Shown here: positions 24,776-33,120 of the stretch, piece after piece
Layout of the letters: each line of letters opens with the position of its first letter
How positions within the stretch are numbered: the stretch's first letter is position 1
Origin: Spirochaetaceae bacterium
Lineage (GTDB): Bacteria; Spirochaetota; Spirochaetia; Treponematales; Treponemataceae
Direction: 5' to 3'
Assembly: GCA_017622235.1 (NCBI GenBank)
Contig: JAGARN010000007.1
Location: forward strand, 1-64,000
DNA: 64,000 nt
Notes under the pieces: generated by a model
Databases searched by the model: none
What the model saw: only the letters and a program-made list of their open reading frames with translations
Told to the model about the DNA's origin: nothing
Translations under genes and position numbers: made by a program

Positions 24776-26425
24776 TTATACGTTGTCGCAAATTGTTTTT
24801 GCACGGTCTAAAGTCTCTTTAAAAGACCCAACGAAGGAATCTTCGCCAATTTTCTTTGTTAAACCGGATTTCATAGCAAGAATATACGGCTGTGTAAGAA
24901 TCTCGGAAACAAGTAATGTTATTCCCCTAGCTTTGCAAGAATCAAAAAGCTGTTCAAGCACATGAATTCCTCCGGCATCCAGATATGTTGTGTTGTTCAT
25001 TCGCAAAACAAGAACCTTAAATTCGTTCCCTAAAAATGCTGTGGCTTGTTCAAACTTTTGAATTGTCCCAAAAAACAAAGGACCAGTAATTTCAAAGACA
25101 AATGTTCCTTCTGGAATTATATATTCTGTTGCTTCTTGAGTATTTTCTGTATTTTTGTTTTTTATATTGTTGATAGCACGTACAGAGGATAAATCTATCA
25201 TTTTTTTTATGAAAAAATATGCAGCCATTATCAATCCAACTTCGATTGCAACAGTTAAATCTATAAATACTGTTAGTAAAAAACTTACAACTAAAACGGA
25301 TATGTCTGATTTTTGTCCTTTGCACAAAGCTTTTATGGCAGGAATACCTGCCATATTTATTGCTACAGAAACGAGTATTGCTGCCAATGTTGCCATAGGA
25401 ATATAAACAGCATAACGTCCAAAAATAAGCATTACTAGCAACAATGTTACAGCATGAATTATACCTGCTATTGGCGTGCGGCCACCATTTTTTATGTTTG
25501 TAGCAGTTCTTGCAATAGCACCAGTAGCTGGAATTCCTCCAAAAAGTGGGGCGATAATGTTGGCTATTCCAAGAGCAATAAGTTCCATATTGGAATTATG
25601 TTTTGTACCAATCATTCCGTCTGCAACTACCGCACTTAAAAGTGATTCAATGGCAGCCAATATTGCAATAGATATGGCTGGTGAAAAAAGATCTCTTAGC
25701 ATATTCCAGTTAATTTCTGGTAGCTGAGGCATAGGAAGTGATGTGGGAATTGCCCCATATCGAGAACCTATTGTATCTATAGGTAACTCTAGAATTTGAG
25801 TGATTATGGTTACAGCAACAATTACAACTAGGGAGCCAGGAATTTTTTTACTAATTTTGGGCCAAATTGTTATTAACACAAAAGAAACTATAGCAACAAC
25901 AAGGGCGTAAGGATTTAAAGTATTAAAGGTCTCTACATAAGTTTTAATTTTGCCGATAAAATCGCCTGGCATAGGACCTGTGGTTAAACCAAAAAAGTCC
26001 CCAATTTGGGTTGTAAGAATGGTAACAGCTATTCCTGCTGTAAACCCTGTTATAATTGTGTATGGAATATATTTTACAAGTACTCCAAGCTTAAATATAC
26101 CAAGTAAAATTAACATTATACCGGCTAGTATTGTGGATATAATAAGTCCGGATACACCGTGTTGTTGAATTACTCCATAAACGATTACGACAAATGCACC
26201 GGTTGGTCCTCCGATTTGAACTTTACTTCCGCCTAAAAGAGAAATAATAAAACCAGCAATTATAGCGGTGTAAAGTCCTTGTGCAGGAGCTACTCCAGAA
26301 GCTATCGCAAATGCTATGGCAAGAGGAAGGGCAACAATTCCAACTATAACTCCAGCAGAGAGATCAGAAGCAAATTTTTTTAAAGTATAATCTTTCAGAG
26401 AGTTGAAAATTTCTGGTTTCATCAT
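24776..26425 (-). CDS. SulP-family anion transporter with STAS domain
   Basis: This 549-residue inner-membrane protein has the SulP (SLC26) plan: 10-12 helices with SAGVIVGIVALPLAIAFAIA and GLYTAIIAGFI near the start, GGSKVQIGGPTGAF, FGGIPATGAIART, then a cytoplasmic STAS domain from about residue 440 (FEITGPLFFGTIQKFEQ, LRMNNTTYLDAGGIHVLEQL). Members carry sulfate, bicarbonate, dicarboxylates or other anions; the cargo is not predictable. It starts two bases after the stop of the secreted DUF2259-like gene, so the two form an operon. Confidence 0.92.
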   Translation of the reverse strand: MMKPEIFNSLKDYTLKKFASDLSAGVIVGIVALPLAIAFAIASGVAPAQGLYTAIIAGFIISLLGGSKVQIGGPTGAFVVIVYGVIQQHGVSGLIISTILAGIMLILLGIFKLGVLVKYIPYTIITGFTAGIAVTILTTQIGDFFGLTTGPMPGDFIGKIKTYVETFNTLNPYALVVAIVSFVLITIWPKISKKIPGSLVVIVAVTIITQILELPIDTIGSRYGAIPTSLPMPQLPEINWNMLRDLFSPAISIAILAAIESLLSAVVADGMIGTKHNSNMELIALGIANIIAPLFGGIPATGAIARTATNIKNGGRTPIAGIIHAVTLLLVMLIFGRYAVYIPMATLAAILVSVAINMAGIPAIKALCKGQKSDISVLVVSFLLTVFIDLTVAIEVGLIMAAYFFIKKMIDLSSVRAINNIKNKNTENTQEATEYIIPEGTFVFEITGPLFFGTIQKFEQATAFLGNEFKVLVLRMNNTTYLDAGGIHVLEQLFDSCKARGITLLVSEILTQPYILAMKSGLTKKIGEDSFVGSFKETLDRAKTICDNV

Positions 26426-26427
26426 TG

Positions 26428-27123
26428 CTAGAGTTCAGCTGTTTCTACCATGTATCGTATTGAAATACCTGTTGAATCTGTTACGGTTTTTTCAACAAGA
26501 AAAACAATACCTTTTCCGTCTGGAGTAGTAAAAATTTTATCTATTGCATAGGATGTAACACCTTTGCGTTTTATTTCGGGGTTTCCAATTACGTTTCTTG
26601 AAAGGATGTTACCCTCTGTGTCTTTTTTTTCCATGACAATGTAAAAGGAAGACATTGTGTTGCTTCCTTTGCCTTCGTACAATGGCATAAGTCGTACATC
26701 GTAAAAAATAGTCTTGTCTTTGGTTGAATTTTCGTAGTCTTTAAACATAATTTCGTTACCAGAAGGTTTTGTGCTACTAGCAACGTATAAAAGAGATTCA
26801 GGAGGTATAGTAGTTAGCTGATATGAACTAAGGAACGAAGCAGCACGCTTAGTTTTAAGTTCATTGAATAATTCAGCACCGCTTTTTCCAGTTGTGTCTG
26901 TAACACGGAATACACCTTTGGGTACAAAATCATTTTTCGCCACATCAACTGTGTATATTTCTGCATATGCATGAAAATCCTTGTCGGTTTTACCATATTG
27001 CCCAAAGACGTATACATCGTTGGAACTGGAAAAACCTAGGTCAACAAAAGCGGCAGCGTCACCAGCAAACAAAGCGTAGCAACAAGCAAACAAAGTTGTA
27101 AAAGCAACAAGAAATTTTTTCAT
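26428..27123 (-). CDS. Secreted protein, DUF2259-like
   Basis: This 231-residue protein has a signal peptide (FLVAFTTLFACCYALFAG) and then AAFVDLGFSSSNDVYVFGQYG, which fits the DUF2259 family of predicted secreted proteins seen in treponemes. The remainder is beta-rich with no cysteine pair and no enzyme motif. A good AAGGAAGGG ribosome site precedes the ATG. It is directly upstream of the SulP transporter gene, two bases apart. The family assignment rests on the N-terminal motif and is moderate. Confidence 0.65.
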   Translation of the reverse strand: MKKFLVAFTTLFACCYALFAGDAAAFVDLGFSSSNDVYVFGQYGKTDKDFHAYAEIYTVDVAKNDFVPKGVFRVTDTTGKSGAELFNELKTKRAASFLSSYQLTTIPPESLLYVASSTKPSGNEIMFKDYENSTKDKTIFYDVRLMPLYEGKGSNTMSSFYIVMEKKDTEGNILSRNVIGNPEIKRKGVTSYAIDKIFTTPDGKGIVFLVEKTVTDSTGISIRYMVETAEL

Positions 27124-27181
27124 AACCCTTCCTTGAAATAGCGAATTATCTATGATAAATTTCGGTTTTTTTATTGGTATC

Positions 27182-27210
27182 TTTACATAAATTTATGTTC
27201 AGGGTATTCT
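27182..27210 (+). promoter_or_regulatory. Promoter of the seven-helix membrane protein gene, predicted leaderless
   Basis: TTTACA (27182-27187), 17 bases, then TATTCT (27205-27210), five bases before the ATG at 27216. No ribosome site is present. Confidence 0.65.
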
Positions 27211-27215
27211 AAGGT

Positions 27216-28046
27216 ATGACTTTGAATATTAGGAATAAGTTACTACTTGCGATTTTTATTGTTGCGATAGCTTTTATTCTTGCAACCACAGCTGTAATAA
27301 TTATTTCAGTTATAAATTCCTCAATGGTAGAAGTGCAAAATGTAAGCAGATTGTTCAATTTACCTAATTCTGTTCCCTTGTTGGCATATAATTTTTGGGC
27401 GAGTTTTTTATCGGCTGTGGTGTTGATAGTTTACAGTGCAGTTGTCGTTTGCTTTTTGTATATAAATTTTGAAAAAACTCAAGCACCTGAAGTTGTATAT
27501 TTTGTGGTGTTTCTTGTAGGTGCTATGCTGGAAGGTGGTCGTTTGTGGTTGCCTGCTTATAATGTTTGGGCGTCCTATTCTGTGCTATATATTGCCATAG
27601 GAAGACTTCTTTTCTTTGGGCGAACAATGGCAGCTCTTAGTTTAGTTTTTCTTGTTTTATTGTCTTGTTCTCAAAATGCAAATCAAGAAGCGGACAGAAA
27701 TAGTTTATTGATTGTGGGTGTTGCAGCTGTTTTTGCTTTGATAATTCCTGTAGATACAATGACTGTGCCGTCTAATTGTGCTGTTCGTTTTGGTTATGAA
27801 AAAATATTTACCGGACTTTGCCTTTTATGTTTCGTTTTAGCTTTTATTGCCATGAAACTTAATGCGAAATCTTTTGCCAGTAGTGAATATAGTTTAGCTG
27901 CAACAGGATATATTATGCTTGTTGTTGGTTATATTATTCTTACACAGACAGACTCGTTTTTTATGCTAATTGCAGGAAATGTGTTATTGATTCCTGGAAC
28001 AATTTTAATGCTGAGCAATTTGCATAGGTATTATATGTGGAAATAA
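27216..28046 (+). CDS. Seven-helix integral membrane protein of unknown function
   Basis: This 276-residue protein has about seven hydrophobic helices. The first (LLLAIFIVAIAFILATTAVI) is followed by an extracytoplasmic loop and six more closely spaced helices; soluble parts are very short. A GRLLFFGRTMA turn and EGGRLWLPAYNVW stand out. I do not recognise a family; the layout recalls seven-helix modules that precede signalling domains, but none is attached here. Its 3' end overlaps the minus-strand lipid kinase gene by 16 bases. Confidence 0.65.
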   Translation: MTLNIRNKLLLAIFIVAIAFILATTAVIIISVINSSMVEVQNVSRLFNLPNSVPLLAYNFWASFLSAVVLIVYSAVVVCFLYINFEKTQAPEVVYFVVFLVGAMLEGGRLWLPAYNVWASYSVLYIAIGRLLFFGRTMAALSLVFLVLLSCSQNANQEADRNSLLIVGVAAVFALIIPVDTMTVPSNCAVRFGYEKIFTGLCLLCFVLAFIAMKLNAKSFASSEYSLAATGYIMLVVGYIILTQTDSFFMLIAGNVLLIPGTILMLSNLHRYYMWK

Positions 28047-28666
28047 AACTGGCTTATACTGGCAATCGCAATAGGAATAAGCAGATTATCAAAATCTTTT
28101 AGAGGTAATATTTCTATAAACATTCCTGTTAGTGCCACACCGAAGGAAACATCCGCTCTTTTTGTTACTAAAAAAGTAGAGCAGAAGATGGCGATAAAAC
28201 AAGTTTGACTTCCTGCTACAGTTTTTCCATCAGAAAAGGGAATTGTAATGCGACCAAAGAATTTTCCTACTAGACTTGCAAGACCGTCGCCAAAAGCTAA
28301 CGCTAATATACCGATTTTTGCAGCACAGGGATTAAAAAAAGCAGCTGTAACAAGTATTCCAGTGGCTAGGGTAGCTGGACCTAGGACAAATCGGTTTTCA
28401 TCCCGTTTGCGAGCTGCAGCGGCAGTTATTGCCGAAATAAATGGTACTGTTTTTCCTTTATAACGTATAAATTCTGCTATGCAATAGACAATAAGCACTA
28501 GGGTCAATAATATCATTACTGGTTTATAAGCCCACCGTAATAGCAAAGGAACAAATGCGGCACAGATATGTATAGCTTTACGAAAAATCTCTTTTGTAAG
28601 CTCATTAATATGCTTTTTTAGCTGTATTCCATCTTTGTAACAAAATAATCTGTGCCGATTATACAA
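28031..28666 (-). CDS. CTP-dependent diacylglycerol/polyprenol kinase family protein (Dgk1/SEC59/VTE5-like)
   Basis: This 211-residue membrane protein matches the family once annotated as phosphatidate cytidylyltransferase-like and now linked to CTP-dependent lipid kinases: EIFRKAIHICAAFVPLL near the start, LGPATLATGI, ILALAFGDGLASLVGKFFG with the conserved GDG(L/I)AS motif, and SDGKTVAGS. It should phosphorylate a lipid alcohol such as diacylglycerol, phytol or a polyprenol. The TTG start at 28666 is chosen because AAGGAGG lies six bases before it. It follows the TPR gene by 15 bases and is probably co-transcribed. Confidence 0.75.
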   Translation of the reverse strand: MYNRHRLFCYKDGIQLKKHINELTKEIFRKAIHICAAFVPLLLRWAYKPVMILLTLVLIVYCIAEFIRYKGKTVPFISAITAAAARKRDENRFVLGPATLATGILVTAAFFNPCAAKIGILALAFGDGLASLVGKFFGRITIPFSDGKTVAGSQTCFIAIFCSTFLVTKRADVSFGVALTGMFIEILPLKDFDNLLIPIAIASISQFYFHI

Positions 28667-28681
28667 TACATCCCTCCTTAT

Positions 28682-31600
28682 TTACTCTGGGATAGTTTCA
28701 CCATTGAGTATACGAGGAATCTCTGTATAAATTGAAGGTTCATAGTCTGACATGGGGTAACTCATGTAGGCAATATTCCGTTCGGCTAAGTTACTTCCAG
28801 GTAGCCTGACCATTGTTTCTTGGTTACGAGTCATCGCATCCCAAGCTCGCAAAGATGCTGTCAAATTTGCCAGCGCACTGGCATTTAATGCACTGTCTCC
28901 GGTTTGTCTTGCAAGGCGATACAATGTTACCCCAAGGTTATTAGATGCTTTTAGGTATGTTTCAACAATGTCTGCGTGTTCTTTGTTTGTTTGAGGGAAC
29001 ATAATTCCGTAGCGGCTACGTTCTGCGTCAAGTAATTGCATCAAGCGTTCGTAATAACCTTGAGCAGCAAAATTATCTCCTCTTACAGAAAGTACGTTAC
29101 CAAGTGCCAAAAGTACATGGGTATCTGAGGGAACAGAGTCAACAGTTTTGATAAATGAACCAAGGGCTTCTGAGTAGTTGCCTTTTGCATATTGAATATA
29201 GCCAATTTTGTAGCGTACAGAGGGCGTATCATTGTGTGTATCAACAGCAACAAGATAATTTTTTAGAGCTTCGTCTAAATCACCAGAGATGAAATAGTTC
29301 AAATCTGCTAAATCTGCATACAGAAGCCCCACGTTGCGATTTCCTGTGAGTCCAGCTTTTTGGTTTGTTTCAAATAAATCTATGCCAGTTCTAAAATATT
29401 CCTCTGTGGTAATATGTTCCCCTGTTTGCCAATATAGTTCGCCAATAAGCCGATATGTGTCTATTTGTTTTAAAAGTCTGCTTCGAGGCTTGTATTCTGC
29501 ATTTTCAAAAACGTCTAAAGCTGCTTCAAAATAATCTAAAGCTGCTGCATTATTATTTCTGTAGTCAAAATAAAGCCCCATATTATATAGGCTTTCAGGA
29601 ATTTCAGGAGCAGCCTCTACAGCTCTTTCCAAAAGTTCGCGTACATCCTCTATGGAAGAAAGCAAGTATTCATCAGCAGGAGCGATAGAGCCCATAAGTT
29701 TGCTTAATAAGTAACCGCTTAGTTCTACTAAATCTTGTCCGCCAAGAGATTTTTTCTTTGGGTAAAAATAATTCTTTAGTTGAAGTACATTTCTTAGGTC
29801 GTCTACACGTATGTAGTAACGCAACATACGACTAAGGTAAATATCTTCTTGTCCATAAAGTTGCAAAAGTTCAGAATAAATTTGGAAAGCTTCTTGGTAT
29901 TTAGTTGGGTCTTTTTCATCTCCCCATTCAAGGAAAATATCACCTAAAAGTAGCATACCATCTTTATCGTTGATGTGGTAGTCAAGAACTTCACGACGAA
30001 CAACACGTTCTGCTTCTTCAAAATTGCGTAACTCTTTTACTTCCATTTCTGCATAATCCAGACCTAATTGTTTGTCATTGTTAAAACGCAACAATCCAGA
30101 ATTATACATATTTCTTGCACGTTCATATTGTTTGTGATTTCTGTAGGCTTCTGCATATTTGAAGAACCATCGTTTTTTCGGTTGATAATCTAAAGCCATT
30201 CTAAAACTTTGTTCTGATTGTGGGTAAGCACCATTTTCTATGAGTGCATAACCTTCTTTATACAAAGATTCTGCCTTTAGGGGTCTATAAACTGCATTTC
30301 GTATAAATAAACCTAAGAAGAAAAGTATTGCTGCAGCCATTGTTCCTAAAAGGATTGCTGGCAAAATTCGATTTTTTAATTGATATTCAGCTGATTTTTT
30401 GTATTCTTCGTATTGATCGAAGGTTCGCCGTTCAAAATCTCTTGGTACAGGAATACTAATATCCAGTAGTTTTTCTAACTGCTGTGCAAGTTGGCGTGCA
30501 GAAACTTTTTTTAAAACTTTCTGTATAACTTCAAAAACAACATTATCTTTAAACTCATCATTTACAATAAATTCTTGAAGAGCAATTCTTAGATTCAGAG
30601 GATAGTTTGAAAGATTTTTGCGGAATTGTTCATACTCGCTGTCAGTAAGTGTATTTTTTTCTCTTTGCCCATTACTTTTTGGAGAGGGTCTTGCTTTCGC
30701 CGCTCCAGCTGTTTGGTCAGAAAACCCAGGAATATCAAAGTCATCAAAAGAGGCTCCTGGTAGCATTTCGTCATCGTTATCAGAAACTGGTGGATTTCCA
30801 TCGAATGGATCCTCTGGTGCTTCAAAAACTTCATGTGGCATTGCACCAAAGTTATCATCTCCGTCAACACTTTCTGCTGCATCGGGAACATCAAAAGAGG
30901 CGAAGTCAATAGAACTGTCGTTAGTATCAACAGAAAAATTGGGTATTTCGTCTAAGTTGTCTATGGCGTTTTCAGAAGCAAAGCCGCCTGTTCCAGAATC
31001 CATTGATTCTGGTAAATCAAAATTAGTTGTTTGTATATTTTCGCTAGTTGGGTTATTGACGGTTTCGGTAGCTGAAAAGTCCTCAGTGGTAGCAAAGTCG
31101 TTAGAGGCGGCAAAATCGTCAGCGGCTACAAGGTCATCACTAGGAAGAGTTTCAAGAGAACCTAAAGAGTCAAAATCAGGGATTTCAGGAAGGTCAAAGC
31201 CGCCTGTTCCAGAATCCATTGATTCTGGTAAATCAAAATTAGTTGTTTGTATATTTTCGCTAGTTGGGTTATTGACGGTTTCGGTAGCTGAAAAATCCTC
31301 AGTGGTAGCAAAGTCGTTAGAGGCGGCAAAATCGTTAGAGGTGGCAAAATCGTTAGAGGTAGCAAAGTTGTCAGCGGCTACAAGGTCATCACTAGGAAGA
31401 GTTTCAAGAGAACCTAAAGAGTCAAAATCAGGGATTTCAGGAAGGTCAAAGCCGCCTGTTTCAGAATCCATTGATTCTGGTAAATCAAAATTAGTTGTTT
31501 GTATATTTTCGCTAGTTGAGTTATTGATGGTTTCGGTAGCTGAAAAATCCTCAGTGGTAGCCAAATTGTCAGTGGTAGCAAAGTCGTTAGAGGCGGCAAA

Positions 31601-32293
31601 ATCGTCAGCGGCTACAAGGTCATCACTAGGAAGAGTTTCAAGAGAACCTAAAGAGTCAAAATCAGGGATTTCTGGAAGGTCAAAGCCGCCTGTTCCAGAA
31701 TCCATTGATTCTGGTAAATCAAAATTAGTTGTTTGTATATTTTCGCTAGTTGGGTTATTGACGGTTTCGGTAGCTGAAAAGTCCTCAGTGGTAGCCAAAT
31801 TGTCAGTGGTAGCAAAGTCGTTAGAGGCGGCAAAATCGTCAGCGGCTACAAGGTCATCAGAATTTGCAAATTCATCAGATAAGGCTGCAAGATTGTCTGT
31901 TAAAGCTGCAAAATCATCAGTTTGTGACGAAAGACTTTCGTTTGTCTTTGGGTTTAATGCAGACTCTAATTCAGGGAAGCCTTCTAAATCTAAGTCACTT
32001 TCTACTGGATTTAGTATGCTATCTAGTTCAGGAAATGAATAATCATCAGTTTCGTCAACAGTCTCCAACTCAGAGTCTGAATCATTTTCTGTTTGTTCTT
32101 CTGGTGAATCAACCGAATCCTGATTTTGTTCTGGCAAGCCAAGTATAAAATCATCAGAGTCATCCTCTTCAGATATATTAACTGGCAACGCAAGCTGAAC
32201 AGGCTCTTCGCCCTTTTCGGTGCGTATTTCGAGTTCGTTTCCTAAGTTTGCTACATCGCTGCTGAATTTTTTCAGCTGGTTTAATCCCGGCAT
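28682..32293 (-). CDS. Large TPR protein with acidic tandem-repeat N-terminus and one membrane helix
   Basis: This 1203-residue protein has three parts. Residues about 1-520 are highly acidic and low-complexity, with FDLPE and DFA/T-type motifs, and hold four long repeats. A membrane helix lies near 640-660 (ILPAILLGTMAAAILFFLGLF). The rest is a string of TPR helices (KAESLYKEGYALIENGAYPQSEQSF and many more), probably outside the cytoplasm. The start at 32293 is preferred over a TTG at 32314 because a promoter puts the transcript start at this ATG. Treponemes have related membrane-anchored TPR proteins, perhaps scaffolds for envelope or motility complexes. The acidic part would lie in the cytoplasm. 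Confidence 0.8.
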   Translation of the reverse strand: MPGLNQLKKFSSDVANLGNELEIRTEKGEEPVQLALPVNISEEDDSDDFILGLPEQNQDSVDSPEEQTENDSDSELETVDETDDYSFPELDSILNPVESDLDLEGFPELESALNPKTNESLSSQTDDFAALTDNLAALSDEFANSDDLVAADDFAASNDFATTDNLATTEDFSATETVNNPTSENIQTTNFDLPESMDSGTGGFDLPEIPDFDSLGSLETLPSDDLVAADDFAASNDFATTDNLATTEDFSATETINNSTSENIQTTNFDLPESMDSETGGFDLPEIPDFDSLGSLETLPSDDLVAADNFATSNDFATSNDFAASNDFATTEDFSATETVNNPTSENIQTTNFDLPESMDSGTGGFDLPEIPDFDSLGSLETLPSDDLVAADDFAASNDFATTEDFSATETVNNPTSENIQTTNFDLPESMDSGTGGFASENAIDNLDEIPNFSVDTNDSSIDFASFDVPDAAESVDGDDNFGAMPHEVFEAPEDPFDGNPPVSDNDDEMLPGASFDDFDIPGFSDQTAGAAKARPSPKSNGQREKNTLTDSEYEQFRKNLSNYPLNLRIALQEFIVNDEFKDNVVFEVIQKVLKKVSARQLAQQLEKLLDISIPVPRDFERRTFDQYEEYKKSAEYQLKNRILPAILLGTMAAAILFFLGLFIRNAVYRPLKAESLYKEGYALIENGAYPQSEQSFRMALDYQPKKRWFFKYAEAYRNHKQYERARNMYNSGLLRFNNDKQLGLDYAEMEVKELRNFEEAERVVRREVLDYHINDKDGMLLLGDIFLEWGDEKDPTKYQEAFQIYSELLQLYGQEDIYLSRMLRYYIRVDDLRNVLQLKNYFYPKKKSLGGQDLVELSGYLLSKLMGSIAPADEYLLSSIEDVRELLERAVEAAPEIPESLYNMGLYFDYRNNNAAALDYFEAALDVFENAEYKPRSRLLKQIDTYRLIGELYWQTGEHITTEEYFRTGIDLFETNQKAGLTGNRNVGLLYADLADLNYFISGDLDEALKNYLVAVDTHNDTPSVRYKIGYIQYAKGNYSEALGSFIKTVDSVPSDTHVLLALGNVLSVRGDNFAAQGYYERLMQLLDAERSRYGIMFPQTNKEHADIVETYLKASNNLGVTLYRLARQTGDSALNASALANLTASLRAWDAMTRNQETMVRLPGSNLAERNIAYMSYPMSDYEPSIYTEIPRILNGETIPE
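30983..31862 (-). repeat. Tandem coding repeats in the TPR protein
   Basis: Units begin at 30983, 31199, 31451 and 31685, with periods of 216, 252 and 234 bases (72, 84 and 78 residues), nearly identical at DNA level. Unit length varies by multiples of six residues through a nested hexad of the SNDFAT type. All changes keep the frame. Confidence 0.9.
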
Positions 32294-32300
32294 TCTGTTA

Positions 32301-32330
32301 ATTGTACTCCACAATGGCAGAAAATAACAA
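32301..32330 (-). promoter_or_regulatory. Promoter of the TPR gene, predicted leaderless
   Basis: On the minus strand TTGTTA (32330-32325), 18 bases, then TACAAT (32306-32301), seven bases before the ATG at 32293. Confidence 0.6.
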
Positions 32331-32408
32331 GTATTTACTTAATATATAATCGGCTTTTTTTTTCATGTGCTTTAGTTTTCTGATACTGTCGCCGATAAAT
32401 ATAACAAG

Positions 32409-33107
32409 ATGAGAAGACTTTTATGTTTTTGTCTGCTGACTGTTGCCTTTTTTCCTCTTTCAGCTATAGACTCATACACAAAAGATATTTTGGTTTCGGA
32501 AATTGAAGAAGTCTCCGCTCCGGTTGTAGATGGTGATTATATAATTTTTACCGCCACAGATAATGCTCGCCATGTGGGAATTGCATTTGATTTCGAGAAT
32601 TTCAAAACCATACATTCCTTTGAAAAATTAACACGGAAAGACCTAGATGAGGAAGTAACAACTTCATTGTATTTTTATATTTTAGAAGTTCCAAAATCGA
32701 TACAGTATGTTTCATACAGGCTTGTGATAGATGGGCTTTGGACTATAGATCCTACTAATCCTCTTCAATGGTTTGATACTAGAGCGAATCTTACTTTATC
32801 TCGTGTCGAAATTTTTAGAGAAGTAGAACCTGCAACATCAATTCCTACCAAAAACAAAGTTCATTTTGTCTATCAAGGTGAACCCGGTTTGCAGATACGC
32901 CTTGGCGGTAGTTTTACAAATTGGGATTCTTCAATATATGTGATGAAAGAAACATCCCCGGGTTTTTATGAGTTAGAACTTTCATTGCCAAAGGGAACAT
33001 ATTATTACGCCTTTTATGACGGAATTACTTCCTTCATTGACAGTTCTAATCCTGAGCGAACTTATTCTGTCGATGGAAAGGCTGCGTCTGTAATCACAGT
33101 AGAATAA
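32409..33107 (+). CDS. Secreted protein with glycogen-binding-like (CBM48/E-set) domain
   Basis: This 232-residue protein has a signal peptide (LLCFCLLTVAFFPLSAIDS). Residues about 150-232 form an E-set domain like CBM48 of isoamylases and AMP-kinase beta subunits: VHFVYQGEPGLQIRLGGSFTNW, then SPGFYELELSLPKGTYYYAF and DSSNPERTYSVDG. The N-terminal half may be a second, diverged copy. Such proteins are annotated as isoamylase-early-set proteins; here no catalytic domain follows, so it is a binding or structural protein. No ribosome site is seen. It precedes the RqcH gene by 13 bases. Confidence 0.7.
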   Translation: MRRLLCFCLLTVAFFPLSAIDSYTKDILVSEIEEVSAPVVDGDYIIFTATDNARHVGIAFDFENFKTIHSFEKLTRKDLDEEVTTSLYFYILEVPKSIQYVSYRLVIDGLWTIDPTNPLQWFDTRANLTLSRVEIFREVEPATSIPTKNKVHFVYQGEPGLQIRLGGSFTNWDSSIYVMKETSPGFYELELSLPKGTYYYAFYDGITSFIDSSNPERTYSVDGKAASVITVE

Positions 33108-33120
33108 CTAAAGGTTCAAA

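Noticed and set aside
30983..31862. Regular repeats that could suggest a CRISPR array
   Set aside because: The period is 216-252 bases, units are joined without unique spacers, and the repeats are in frame within a protein. No cas genes are near.
30618..32042. Plus-strand 474-residue serine/lysine-rich reading frame opposite the TPR gene
   Set aside because: It is the antisense of the tandem-repeat region; the repeats keep one antisense frame open by their shared period. It has no ribosome site and a low-complexity product.
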